Origin: Legionella drancourtii LLAP12
Lineage (GTDB): Bacteria; Pseudomonadota; Gammaproteobacteria; Legionellales; Legionellaceae
Length of the DNA: 61,577 nt
Assembly: GCF_000162755.2 (NCBI RefSeq)
Contig: NZ_JH413833.1
Coordinates: 14,014-75,590 of the forward strand
Reading direction: 5' to 3'
Shown: positions 1 to 8,669 of the stretch, piece by piece
How the letters are laid out: the number at the start of each line of letters is the position of its first letter
Numbering within the stretch: position 1 is the first letter of the stretch
Program-made: the position numbers and the translations under genes
Notes under the pieces: generated by a model
What the model was told of the DNA's origin: nothing
Seen by the model: only the letters and a program-made list of their open reading frames with translations
Databases searched by the model: none

Positions 1-72
1 AATCAGCATCATATTCAGAATCAGCATCATATTCAGAATCAGCATCATGTTCAGAATCAGCATCATGTTCAC
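1..72 (-). repeat. 18-bp tandem repeat encoding an acidic hexapeptide
   Basis: Four contiguous 18-bp units, AATCAGCATCATATTCAG with one T/G variant position, are visible and the array probably continues off the left edge. Read on the minus strand they encode Asp-Ala-Asp-Ser-Glu-(His/Tyr). The unit is in frame with the gene, so copy number can change without breaking it. Confidence 0.9.
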
Positions 73-1726
73 CAAAGCTACTACTTACATCTGAACTACG
101 CTGAACATCTGGTTGTGCTATAGCCGTATCAGCCTCTATAATTTTAGCATGAGCAGCAGTCACAAATGATTGTTCAAAATCAGAAGGTGATGGTGGTAGT
201 AGTATCTCAGCATCCTCACCAAGACTGTTTGCATTTGAGTCAAATACATCGGAACTACTTTGAGACGATGAGCGATTTGCGGTACTTACAAAACTCGGCA
301 TATCCTTATTATTGTCTGCCCCTTGAGTGGCGAAAGAAAAGGTTAAATTTTTAGTTACTAATTTTTTATCTTCTTTATTTCTTGCTTTACTAATTAGCCA
401 TTTGCCTAAAGGACTTTCAGGCCCAAATTCAGTAATAAACGTTGTACTGCTCTGTGGATGCTCATGAGCTACAGCCAAAGCTGCTTGTGCTAGCTTATAT
501 GCAGCTAGATTGTCTTTAACTCCTTTAAATACTAAAGCAAGCTCAGCATATGCTTGAATTTTTTGTTTGGCAGTAAAATCTTTCTCGATAGGTTTTGTGC
601 TCTTTAAAACAAGCCAAAGAGGATTTTCAGTTTTTTGATAAAGTTTATTCAACGTATGGACATCAAATGTTGCTGGCTCTAATGTAAATGACTTTTTTAA
701 ATCCGCTCTGCGCAGATCAATCCCTAATGCCTGATGAATATCAGAATAGGCAGAAGGATCCCCTGACACTACAATAGTGATTCCATTTCTTGCATCTAAT
801 CCAAATATTCCGGGATAGGCTTGGGTTAGGACAGTTTTTAAATATCCAGAGGGACTCACAACACCTTCATGCTTAGTATTTTCTGATGGCGAGTTCATGT
901 TAAGATCTAAAATAGATCTTAACATAACCCATTGTTTTTCCTTCTCTTTCATTTTAGGAGGAAGCTTACTGAATAGTTCTCTGGCGAACACGATAGCGGC
1001 TACTTTATTTTGAACAACATTAGCAATATCCTTTACGCTTTTAACGGTTTGTTGCGTAACATCTAGAAGATATTGATTCTCTGTTGGAAATTGCAATTCT
1101 TTGAATGGCATCTCTATCCGCATTATATTTTGAAACGGCTGTGCAGTAATAAATGGGATTTCTCTTTTTTGTTCTTTGCGAACATTGTCCGATACTTTAT
1201 AGCTTGTACTTGCTGCAATATACTCATCTGACTTTAATAGTCCTGCCCGATACTCCTTATAGATATTGTTTATTTCCTGTTCGTAAACAGCTAATTCCCC
1301 AAATTGATCCATGATTTGCTTATATTCTGGTGATTGAACTCGTGAACATACTCTCTCTAGCAATTCCTTAGGCTCTATCCCTGTACCATCATCGTTAATT
1401 AATTCCGTCAAAGAAGGTAAATTCTTATACGAGCGAATTAAGCTATTTAATTTATCTGTATATATATCAATAGTTTCTAATTGCTCCTTTTTATTGTCCT
1501 TTCCACAAACTTGAATCTGATTTCTTAAAAAAGATAACTGAATACTTAGTCGTTGAAAGTCACTTACTAGATTTACCTCGTTCATTACTATTTCTTCGAT
1601 TCTATGTACAATAATCTTAGGTAAATGATTTTCTATTGCCGAAACGGCCACATTCCGTTGTTTCCATATCTCCATTTTTTTTTGCACTGCATCATAATTT
1701 TCTTGAATACCCTGAATTGGTGGCAT
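1..1726 (-). CDS. Partial large acidic-repeat protein, effector-like, 3' end off window
   Basis: This minus-strand frame is open without a stop from an ATG at 1724-1726 to the left edge, giving about 575 N-terminal residues. The start has a good ribosome binding site, GGAGAG seven bases upstream. I recognise no domain. The first 200 residues are helical and charged, including MPPIQGIQENYDAVQKK at the N-terminus; the middle is a mixed globular region; from about residue 480 the protein is rich in Ser, Asp and Glu. At the edge it enters an 18-bp tandem repeat encoding DADSE(H/Y). There is no signal peptide. Size, lack of known domains and a low-complexity acidic tail fit Legionella type IV substrates, but this is inference. 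The C-terminus, where a secretion signal would lie, is outside the window. Confidence 0.85.
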   Translation of the reverse strand, partial: MPPIQGIQENYDAVQKKMEIWKQRNVAVSAIENHLPKIIVHRIEEIVMNEVNLVSDFQRLSIQLSFLRNQIQVCGKDNKKEQLETIDIYTDKLNSLIRSYKNLPSLTELINDDGTGIEPKELLERVCSRVQSPEYKQIMDQFGELAVYEQEINNIYKEYRAGLLKSDEYIAASTSYKVSDNVRKEQKREIPFITAQPFQNIMRIEMPFKELQFPTENQYLLDVTQQTVKSVKDIANVVQNKVAAIVFARELFSKLPPKMKEKEKQWVMLRSILDLNMNSPSENTKHEGVVSPSGYLKTVLTQAYPGIFGLDARNGITIVVSGDPSAYSDIHQALGIDLRRADLKKSFTLEPATFDVHTLNKLYQKTENPLWLVLKSTKPIEKDFTAKQKIQAYAELALVFKGVKDNLAAYKLAQAALAVAHEHPQSSTTFITEFGPESPLGKWLISKARNKEDKKLVTKNLTFSFATQGADNNKDMPSFVSTANRSSSQSSSDVFDSNANSLGEDAEILLPPSPSDFEQSFVTAAHAKIIEADTAIAQPDVQRSSDVSSSFGEHDADSEHDADSEYDADSEYDAD

Positions 1727-1842
1727 TTAAGCTCTCCGGGATAAATAGAAGTTTCCCCATTATTTTTAGTGTAGTATCATATTTCTGTGTGAACAAAAAT
1801 ATAACAGAAATTTTTGTTATATTTTCACTTAGAATGGTAAAC

Positions 1843-1975
1843 ATGAAGAAATTATCCCTAAAAACCTGCCGCTAACGGTAAATTGGTTACCGCCTCTATC
1901 GAGGTTAAGAATGTCGTTGCAGATAAAGCGATGAGGTTAGCAAGCCTGGCTACAAACAGGCTTGCTTTAGATTAA
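1843..1975 (+). pseudogene. Tiny broken open frame, 43 aa if one A is removed
   Basis: An ATG at 1843 opens MKKLSLKTCR and then stops. If one A is dropped from the AAAAAC tract near 1860-1865, the frame continues to a stop at 1973-1975, giving a 43-residue peptide ending MRLASLATNRLALD. The end of this peptide overlaps a strong hairpin. No ribosome binding site is convincing and I recognise no family. It may be a fragment of a lost gene or chance. It is noted because the same kind of one-A break recurs elsewhere in the window. Confidence 0.25.
1940..1965. terminator. Perfect 9-bp stem hairpin between divergent or remnant genes
   Basis: GCAAGCCTG and CAGGCTTGC form a perfect 9-bp stem around an 8-base loop, followed by TTTA. 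It lies between the left-edge gene and the 3' end of the MFS transporter gene, so it could end transcription of the transporter, although the T-run is short. The rest of 1727-2032 holds nothing else I can name. Confidence 0.45.
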
Positions 1976-2032
1976 CTTGACAGCTAAGGGTTGTAAAACT
2001 GGATGACGCGGTAAAGCCCAGACTTTTTTATT

Positions 2033-3355
2033 TCAATGCTGCTTGGCTGGATGAGATTCTTTTAGTAAAAATCCGGCAATCAACAAACTGGCCAAAAAGC
2101 ATAAGGGCATGACTAATAAGGCAATTTGATAGCTTTGTGTGCTGTATACATGCACACCATTAACTACATGCCAAGAATTAGTGTGCTGTAGTATATAACC
2201 GACTAAAGGTTGAAATATTGCTCCGCCAATGAGTACAGACAAATTGTTAAAGCCAGAAGCTGTACCAACTAACTCAGGCGCATTATTTTCTTTGACTACG
2301 GCAAAACTTACTGTTTGGCCACCTGCTCCTAAACCTAATACAAATAAAACAAAAGGGGTCCAACCATAAGTTAATCCGGGTAAATAAAGCAATGTCAGCG
2401 TGGCAATTAAGCCCAAAGCCGCACTAAGAATCAAAGCAATACGTCGGCTTTCAATCTTATCACTTAGCCATCCTAATAATGGACTACCAACACCAATCCC
2501 TATCCAAATCATACTACACAAGCCAGAAGCGGCAACCACACTGATTTGAAATTTTTCTTGCAAATAAGGAACGCCCCAAAGTGCTGCAAATACAGCTATT
2601 GGCGTCCAAATCGCGAAAGCGTAACTACCAATAATCCAGGTATGGGCATGTTTACAAACGGCTACAAGTCGTTTCCATTCATCACGTAAATAATGTTGCG
2701 GAGCAGTTTGATTTTGCTGATGTGGGTAATCGCGTATGTACAGCCAAAAAAATGCGGCCAAAATAAAACCAATAACAGACAAAATGAAGCTCGCATTTCG
2801 CCAACCCACACCTTGAATTAGATAAGCTAAGGGTACTTCGCCAAACATAGCACCAACCGAGCTCATCAATTGGGCAATACCCGCTAAAATAGCAAAATAA
2901 TAAGGTGGAAACCAACGCGATAATAAAACCAAGACACCAATAAAAGAAAATGCCGAGCCAATTCCAATTAAAAAACGACCAATACAAGCAGTAAATACAC
3001 TATCTGTTGAGGCAAAAAAAGCGGAGCCCAAAGCGCAAAGAATAATAGCAAAAGTCATTAATTTTCTAGGGCCATAGCGGTCATATAAAACCCCTGCTGG
3101 CAATTGGGTTGGCGCATAGGCATAAAAATAAAAAGCAGAAATAAAACCAAAGCCCTCGCCAGTAACACCAAAAGTTTTCATCATGGACTCGGCCATAACG
3201 CTAGGCGCTACTTGTAAAATAAATTCATATAAATAAAACGATGCAGCCAGAAAAAATATAAAATAAGCAGTTGCAAGATTGCCACTCGCTCCTTGATTTG
3301 TCTTCTCAGTGTAATATGCGCTCAATTTAAAGTCACTCCGTTGTGGGTAGCACAT
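2033..3355 (-). CDS. MFS transporter
   Basis: A 440-residue inner-membrane protein with the usual twelve hydrophobic segments of the major facilitator superfamily. The motif between TM2 and TM3 is visible as G-V-L-Y-D-R-Y-G-P-R-K at about residues 107-117. A short hydrophilic N-terminus (about 28 residues) precedes TM1 (FIFFLAASFYLYEFILQ). The segment with R-F-L-I-G-I-G-S-A-F is typical of TM4. The substrate cannot be read from sequence; Legionella carries many MFS paralogues, including Pht amino-acid and nucleoside transporters. The ATG at 3353-3355 has no strong ribosome binding site. Monocistronic: 306 bp to the left neighbour and 429 bp upstream. Confidence 0.9.
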   Translation of the reverse strand: MCYPQRSDFKLSAYYTEKTNQGASGNLATAYFIFFLAASFYLYEFILQVAPSVMAESMMKTFGVTGEGFGFISAFYFYAYAPTQLPAGVLYDRYGPRKLMTFAIILCALGSAFFASTDSVFTACIGRFLIGIGSAFSFIGVLVLLSRWFPPYYFAILAGIAQLMSSVGAMFGEVPLAYLIQGVGWRNASFILSVIGFILAAFFWLYIRDYPHQQNQTAPQHYLRDEWKRLVAVCKHAHTWIIGSYAFAIWTPIAVFAALWGVPYLQEKFQISVVAASGLCSMIWIGIGVGSPLLGWLSDKIESRRIALILSAALGLIATLTLLYLPGLTYGWTPFVLFVLGLGAGGQTVSFAVVKENNAPELVGTASGFNNLSVLIGGAIFQPLVGYILQHTNSWHVVNGVHVYSTQSYQIALLVMPLCFLASLLIAGFLLKESHPAKQH

Positions 3356-3457
3356 TTAATCTTATAGCCATTTAGTTTGTCAACATGATTTTGTTGAATT
3401 CAATGTGCCTATTATTAGCCAGACTAGGATAATCTCTTAAAAACCGCATCCCTTCCC

Positions 3458-3611
3458 CATTGCTATTAAGTTAAGGATTTAGGCTTCAAATTTTTCAGAG
3501 CCTGTCGTCCCCGCTTAGGCGGGGATCCATTCCTCACTGGCTATAATGCCAATTCATGGATGGTTTCTCGCCTGCGCGGGAATGACAGATTTCCTTAACT
3601 TAATGGCAGTG
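3458..3611. mobile_element. MITE-like element, 154 bp, with 20-bp TIRs and 10-bp target duplication
   Basis: The left end CATTGCTATTAAGTTAAGGA and the reverse complement of the right end, CACTGCCATTAAGTTAAGGA, match at 18 of 20 positions. The element is flanked on both sides by the direct repeat ATCCCTTCCC (3448-3457 and 3612-3621). The interior contains a CCCCGC-TTAG-GCGGGG hairpin and a second GC-rich arm, CGCCTGCGCGGGAATGACAG. There is no coding capacity, so it would have to be moved by a transposase in trans. It fills most of the gap between the MFS gene and anmK. Related ends occur at 30101-30116 and 53746-53760. Confidence 0.7.
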
Positions 3612-3784
3612 ATCCCTTCCCCCCAATGAACATAGCCATCAAGCTAAGGAGTTTAACCTTGTCTATCCTAAGCCCGAACAGCTTTGAAATCTATCAAAAA
3701 ACATTTTTCCTTTAACTTGACACCATTCCCTATCTTGACACGCAGCTTCGAGATAGCATCATCAATTTAATTAGCTATGCGTAA

Positions 3785-4876
3785 TTAACTATGCGGATAC
3801 ACCGCTCCTAAAATTGCTGGGCGTTTAGATCCAGTAATCGCACTTAAATCCAAGGCTTTCTTATTTATTGTCTGTGCCGCTAACCAAGCAAAGAGCATTG
3901 CTTCCAAATAGTCAGGACTAATCCCTATATCGGCAATACTCATAACAACCGTTTGTGGTAGTAAATCAGCAATCATTTGATGTAAAACGATATTATGCGT
4001 ACCACCACCACATAAATACAATTCCTTTACTTTTTTCCGTGCATTAATAACCGTATCAGCAATAGTATGGGCAGTAAAGGCCACCAATGTTTTTTGCACA
4101 TCTACAGCTTTATATTCAGGCTTTAAATAGGATTCTAACCACGCCAAAGAAAAATACTCCTTGCCAATGCTCTTTGGTGCCGCAAGTTGAATAAATGAGT
4201 CAGCCAGTAACTGAACTAATAAAGGCTTAATCACTTCACCCTGTTTGGCCCATGCCCCATCAACATCGTAAGCTTTTTCCTGATGCTTGGCAATCCACGC
4301 ATCCATTAAACAATTTCCAGGGCCTGCATCCCAACCCTTAGTCGGTTCATTAGCATTGATAAAGGTAATATTGCTAATACCGCCAATATTTACTAAAGCA
4401 ACATTAGCTCGGTCTTTGGCAAATAATTCCTGATGGTAAAGTGGCGCAAATGGCGCAGCTTGTCCACCATTTACTAAATCGCGCGTGCGAAAATCGGCCA
4501 CTACAGTAATACCCGTTAGAGAAGAAATTGTATGGCCACAGCCTAATTGAAGCGTATAAGGAATACTACTACTTGTATCGTGGCATAGTGTTTGACCATG
4601 ACTTCCTATAGCACAAATATCATCGGATAATAAGTTAGCTTCCTGCAATAAATCATTTGCAGCACCAGCAAATTCTTGTCCTATTAGGGTATTTAATTGG
4701 CAAATGGATGCGAGGCTTAAATCAGTACCATCAAGTACCTGATCAATACGTTGTTTCAGTGCATCACTGTATTTTTTGGTGATGCCGCACAGCAATTGAT
4801 TGGAGGACATATCAACAAGTGCCGCGTCAATACCATCCATGCTGGTACCGGACATTAAGCCGATGTATAAAGCCAT
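3785..4876 (-). CDS. anmK: Anhydro-N-acetylmuramic acid kinase
   Basis: AnmK phosphorylates and opens 1,6-anhydro-MurNAc from recycled peptidoglycan to give MurNAc-6-phosphate in the cytoplasm. The N-terminal phosphate-binding signature GLMSGTSMDGIDAALVD is intact at residues 6-22, and the middle has the conserved VNIGGISNITF and WDAGPGNCLMD blocks. I place the start at the ATG of MALYIGLMSG because GGAG lies 6 bases upstream; an in-frame ATG 14 codons earlier has no such site. The product is 363 residues, the usual family length. It is followed by tatD upstream on the same strand, with 122 bp between them that contain a hairpin, so it is probably transcribed separately or weakly coupled. Confidence 0.95.
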   Translation of the reverse strand: MALYIGLMSGTSMDGIDAALVDMSSNQLLCGITKKYSDALKQRIDQVLDGTDLSLASICQLNTLIGQEFAGAANDLLQEANLLSDDICAIGSHGQTLCHDTSSSIPYTLQLGCGHTISSLTGITVVADFRTRDLVNGGQAAPFAPLYHQELFAKDRANVALVNIGGISNITFINANEPTKGWDAGPGNCLMDAWIAKHQEKAYDVDGAWAKQGEVIKPLLVQLLADSFIQLAAPKSIGKEYFSLAWLESYLKPEYKAVDVQKTLVAFTAHTIADTVINARKKVKELYLCGGGTHNIVLHQMIADLLPQTVVMSIADIGISPDYLEAMLFAWLAAQTINKKALDLSAITGSKRPAILGAVYPHS

Positions 4877-4926
4877 TTTAATCTCCACAGATAGAGAGGG
4901 ATTATTGCAATTTATCAATCTCTGCC

Positions 4927-4955
4927 TATACCGCGCAGCTTGTCCGCGAGGTATA
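4927..4955 (-). terminator. Imperfect GC-rich hairpin between tatD and anmK
   Basis: TATACC-GCG pairs with CGC-(GA bulge)-GGTATA downstream of tatD. There is no clear T-run in the minus-strand direction, so this could be a weak terminator or an mRNA-processing hairpin at the end of the fab-holB-tatD operon. Confidence 0.35.
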
Positions 4956-4998
4956 AGGATATGAGGTTTTCCCGAACTGATTAAGAAGTTACAGGTTA

Positions 4999-5775
4999 TT
5001 AAAGTCTAAAACAATTATAAAAATTTCTAGTCGTTATTTCCGCTATTTCTGCATAACTTACCCCACGCAGCTCGGCTAAAGCCTCAGCAACATACTTTAC
5101 TAAAGCAGGATGATTTTGCTTACCACGAAATGGTACCGGTGCTAAATAAGGCGAATCGGTTTCAATGAGCATTCTATCTAGCGGGATTTTTCGCGCTACT
5201 TCTTGTAATGCAGTCGCATTTTTAAACGTTACAATGCCAGAAAATGAAATATAAAAATTCAGATCAATCGCTTGATGTGCAATGTCTAGACTCTCCGCAA
5301 AACAATGCATAACGCCACCAATTTTTTGTGCGTTTTCTTCAGCCATTAATTTAATCGTATCTTCAGCCGCTTGTCGTGTATGAATAATCAAAGGCTTAGC
5401 TGTCATTAGTGACGCGTTAATATGTGCTTTAAAACGCGCTCTCTGCTCTTCTTGTGCCTCTTCAGTATGAGTACGGTAGTAATCAAGACCCGTTTCACCT
5501 AAAGCAATACACGCAGGGTTTGCCGCTAAATCACAGAGCATTTGTGCTGTAACCGGGTAATCCATTTCGGTATTCGGGTGAACGCCTACTGAAATACTAA
5601 TATTGGGATAAGCGGCAGCTAATTGCTCCAATTTAGGGTAGTCGCTTAATTCCACACAAACACATAAAAAGTGTTGTACCCCATTGTCTTTTGCTTGCGC
5701 TAATACATTAGCCATATCCTGATTAAAATCGGTTAAATCCAAAAAATTTAAATGGCAATGCGAATCAACTAACAT
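4999..5775 (-). CDS. tatD: TatD family metal-dependent DNase (YcfH-like)
   Basis: A 258-residue TIM-barrel hydrolase of the TatD family, which cleaves DNA 3' to 5' in the cytoplasm and needs two metal ions. The metal ligands are visible: the N-terminal DSHCHL motif (His6, His8), ALGETGLDYYR with the bridging Glu near residue 93, IIHTRQA, MHCF, and the C-terminal IETDSPYLAP. Length and gene order (next to holB and tmk) fit the YcfH branch rather than TatD of the Tat operon. It is the last gene of the long fatty-acid/replication operon, 17 bp after pilZ. The precise biological substrate is unknown. Confidence 0.93.
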   Translation of the reverse strand: MLVDSHCHLNFLDLTDFNQDMANVLAQAKDNGVQHFLCVCVELSDYPKLEQLAAAYPNISISVGVHPNTEMDYPVTAQMLCDLAANPACIALGETGLDYYRTHTEEAQEEQRARFKAHINASLMTAKPLIIHTRQAAEDTIKLMAEENAQKIGGVMHCFAESLDIAHQAIDLNFYISFSGIVTFKNATALQEVARKIPLDRMLIETDSPYLAPVPFRGKQNHPALVKYVAEALAELRGVSYAEIAEITTRNFYNCFRL

Positions 5776-5792
5776 AAGTAAATAACCTCAAA

Positions 5793-6131
5793 TTAAATAG
5801 TGTCTGTCAACTGGTGTGATTTTAGCATTCCCGCTAAATAAGTCTCAATTTTATTACATAAATAGCGACTATTTTCACTAACAAATTGCACTCCTATTCC
5901 AGGCAATTTATTTCCTTGAGCTCCCTTAGGAGTAATCCAGACTATCTTACCTTCAACCTGATACAATTCATGCTCATCCATTAATTTTACCGATAAGTTT
6001 AAAACGATGCTAAGCGGATACAAATGATGAGTACGAATAAACAAGCCTCCGCCTTTAATAAACGGCATATAAGCGGAATATAAAGACGATTGACTATCAA
6101 ATGAGCAGCTTATTTGTTGCGTTTTATCCAT
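5793..6131 (-). CDS. pilZ: PilZ domain protein, type IV pilus biogenesis
   Basis: A 112-residue single-domain PilZ orthologue. It is similar from recall to Pseudomonas PilZ along its length: SLYSAYMPFIKGGGLFI near the N-terminus and KIVWITPKGAQGNKLPGIGVQF in the core. As in true PilZ, the c-di-GMP-binding RxxxR motif is absent, so this is the pilus-assembly type that partners PilB/FimX rather than a c-di-GMP receptor. The start is the ATG at 6129-6131, with AGGAGC upstream; a longer in-frame start 7 codons earlier overlaps holB and lacks a site. It sits between holB and tatD, the usual gammaproteobacterial neighbourhood. Confidence 0.95.
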   Translation of the reverse strand: MDKTQQISCSFDSQSSLYSAYMPFIKGGGLFIRTHHLYPLSIVLNLSVKLMDEHELYQVEGKIVWITPKGAQGNKLPGIGVQFVSENSRYLCNKIETYLAGMLKSHQLTDTI

Positions 6132-6141
6132 ATCGATGCTC

Positions 6142-7035
6142 CTATAAATCAAACAATAAATCTTCCAGGACTAAAGTGTGATTTACATTCATATTATGGC
6201 TTAGTTTTCGTTGCAATGTATTGATTTTATCGATTTGTGCAAAAATCATCAGCGGATTTAATAATGAGGCCAGTTTATTCAGCTGATTTATGGCAGGCCC
6301 AGTAATTGCGACTTGATGGACTCGCATCATCTGTACTTGTGAATAGACCAAATAAAAAAACCAGAGCAGCGTATTAAGCTCAAACTGCGTCCATTGAGCC
6401 GCCATGATACAAGGATGCGTTTTTTTTTCAATCACCGCAATTAAGCCATCAAGAATTGATTCAGCCTGATTCATAACTACTGCTTGCTCTGACTCTTGGG
6501 AATACTGCTCACCAAGCGTTAAAAGGTTGGTGGCGACTAAGTTGGTTTGCGATGAAAAACGAATTACTTGACAGCGGCTCAATACCGTAGGTAACACGGT
6601 GCTTAACTGCTGCGCCATCAATAAAAAAAGTGTGTGCTCCGCTGGCTCTTCCAAAATTTTTAATAATGCATTTGCCGAGGCCGTATTCATTCGATCTGCG
6701 GACTCAATAATGATTAAGCGATGAACCGCACGTTGCGGCGTTAAATAAGAATAATTTTGTAATTCCCTAATCTGATCGATTTTAATTGGCCCACCATTTT
6801 TTTCCGGCTTAATCCATTCCACATCAGGATGCTGATTGCCGGCTGTCATTTGGCAATCAACACATGCATGACAGGGTTTATGTTCTTTATTCTTACAAAC
6901 AACCAATTGGATAAATTGCTTCGTAAAATCCAGAAGCGCACGATCGAATGCGCCAACAAATAGCATTGCCTGTGGGATACGCCCCTGCTTCCATGCTGAT
7001 TGCAAATGCTCCCATTGTGCTGGATAAGTACTCAT
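6142..7035 (-). CDS. holB: DNA polymerase III delta' subunit
   Basis: HolB is the clamp-loader delta' subunit. The zinc-binding cluster is present as CHACVDCQ near residues 56-63 after an upstream Cys at about 48, followed by [10 protein letters not shown], then IKIDQIREL, the sensor-like [15 protein letters not shown] and the SRCQ motif. There is no functional P-loop, as expected for delta'. At 297 residues it is slightly short against E. coli (334), with a divergent C-terminal domain. Its ATG overlaps the tmk stop in an ATGA arrangement, so the two are translationally coupled. Confidence 0.93.
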   Translation of the reverse strand: MSTYPAQWEHLQSAWKQGRIPQAMLFVGAFDRALLDFTKQFIQLVVCKNKEHKPCHACVDCQMTAGNQHPDVEWIKPEKNGGPIKIDQIRELQNYSYLTPQRAVHRLIIIESADRMNTASANALLKILEEPAEHTLFLLMAQQLSTVLPTVLSRCQVIRFSSQTNLVATNLLTLGEQYSQESEQAVVMNQAESILDGLIAVIEKKTHPCIMAAQWTQFELNTLLWFFYLVYSQVQMMRVHQVAITGPAINQLNKLASLLNPLMIFAQIDKINTLQRKLSHNMNVNHTLVLEDLLFDL

Positions 7036-7670
7036 GCCTTATGCTCTATAAACTCTTTCAATACGCATTGAATCGCCAGCTGAACTTCATGCAATGGCAA
7101 ACCAGCATCAATGAGTACTGCATTAGGATTAGTACGCACATGATGAATGTAACTGCTATGGACTCGATGAAAGAAGTCAATAGACTGTTGTTCTATACGG
7201 TCAAACTCACCGCGAGATTTAACCCGCTTCATCCCTTCTTCAGGGCTAATATCTAAATACAAGGTCAAATCTGGTTTAAAACCATCCAAGGCAAAGGCTG
7301 ATAACTGTTGGATCATTTGTTCATTCAAACCACGTCCACCACCTTGGTAAGCCATGGTCGAGAGTTCAAAGCGATCGGCAATAACCCAGGTTCCTTGTTG
7401 CAACGCAGGCTTAATTACTTGTTCAAGAAGTTGTATTCTTGCTGTATACAATAATAATAATTCACTTTTATCATCTAAAACACCCTTATATTCAGTGCCC
7501 TTAATGATCTGCCGCAATAACTCACCAATGACGGTACCACCAGGTTCACGAGTAGTAATCGTCTTAATTTCCAACCGAGTCAAATAATCAATAACCGTAC
7601 TGACCGCGGTAGACTTGCCGGCGCCTTCCAATCCTTCAATAACGATTAACTTCCCGGTTGCAGATGACAT
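7032..7670 (-). CDS. tmk: Thymidylate kinase
   Basis: Converts dTMP to dTDP with ATP in the cytoplasm. The P-loop is GLEGAGKST (residues 14-22). The [15 protein letters not shown] block carries the DR(Y/F)-x-x-S-T substrate-binding motif, and the lid region follows [18 protein letters not shown]. At 212 residues it has normal length. The start overlaps the mltG stop by one base (TAATG) and the end overlaps holB by four, so the gene is embedded in a tightly packed operon. Confidence 0.96.
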   Translation of the reverse strand: MSSATGKLIVIEGLEGAGKSTAVSTVIDYLTRLEIKTITTREPGGTVIGELLRQIIKGTEYKGVLDDKSELLLLYTARIQLLEQVIKPALQQGTWVIADRFELSTMAYQGGGRGLNEQMIQQLSAFALDGFKPDLTLYLDISPEEGMKRVKSRGEFDRIEQQSIDFFHRVHSSYIHHVRTNPNAVLIDAGLPLHEVQLAIQCVLKEFIEHKA

Positions 7671-8669
7671 TAAGATCCCTTGTGTTGGTATTGATGTATC
7701 GCCTGTCTTTGTTGCAGGTAAGTTTCAGAAAATTGATGGGTACCATCACCTTTAGCAACAAAATATAAATAATTAGACAATTGTGGATGCGATGCAGCAT
7801 CCAACGCTTCTTTACTCACCATGGCAATAGGCGTTGGAGGTAAACCTCGATAGCGATAGGAGTTATATGGCGAATCAACCTGCATATCATTATGGGATAA
7901 CTTGCCAGTATACGCCGCTCCTAAGCCATAAATAACTGTAGGATCCATCTGTAACGGCAATTTTTTTATTAATACGATTAACCATAACCCCCGAAATAAG
8001 CTGACGCTCTTGAGGCACTGCTGTTTCTTTTTCAATAATTGATGCCGCTGTGAGTAATTCATACGGATTTTTATAGGGTAAATTGGGCGCTCTATTGGCC
8101 CATACTGTATTTAAATAACTTATCAACTTACGATGAGCATGTTCCAATAGGCTTTTACTACTGCTACCACCTTGATATTGATAGGTGTCCGCTAAAACCA
8201 AACCTTCTGCATTAGAATGATTTTCCTGAATTAAAGACCAATCGCTCGGGTGATAATCTAGGTAAGATGCCTTTGCCAGATCTTGCGCTATTTTCTGCTG
8301 AGTTGTACCGGCAATAATGGTGAAGTTTTGTGTTAACACATCTCCAGAGACAACTCGGTAGAGCAATTGTATTGCTGTCTCACCGGGTTTAATTTGATAC
8401 ACGCCCGCTTTTAAGCGCTGTGACAGACCGGTAACACGAATAATCATGAGTAGTGGTCGTTGGTAATGAATTAAATTCTTCTCTTTTAACGTTTGTACAA
8501 ATTGCGATGCCGATGTAGTACGATCAAGGTTGATAATAACTGGAAGCTCTTGTTTCGCTAAAAGCGGTTTGGCTACTAAACTGTAAAAATTCCAAAATAA
8601 ATAAGAAAAAGACACAAAAAACAGTATTACTCCATAAAGTATCAGTTTTTTATGTCTTATAGAGGCCAT
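7670..8669 (-). pseudogene. mltG: Endolytic transglycosylase MltG, frameshifted
   Basis: MltG is a membrane-anchored endolytic murein transglycosylase that ends glycan strands. The N-terminal anchor (residues 11-30) and the LysM-like and YceG domains run through the catalytic ASIIEKET block, but the first frame stops at 7890 with an unrelated tail after VMVNRINKK. The rest of the family sequence, LPLQMDPTVIYGLGAAYTG through SPYNSYRYRGLPPTPIA, lies in another frame that ends at 7670. The shift falls in an A7 run (7961-7967, T on the plus strand); with six As the frame is continuous and the protein would be about 332 residues. Either the gene is inactivated or the base call is wrong. All motifs on both sides are intact, which argues for a very recent event or an error. 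Confidence 0.9.

Noticed and set aside
3500-3590. REP-type or CRISPR-like repeat
   Set aside because: Only one copy of the GC-rich hairpins is present and they lie inside an element with terminal inverted repeats; there are no regularly spaced repeats or cas genes.
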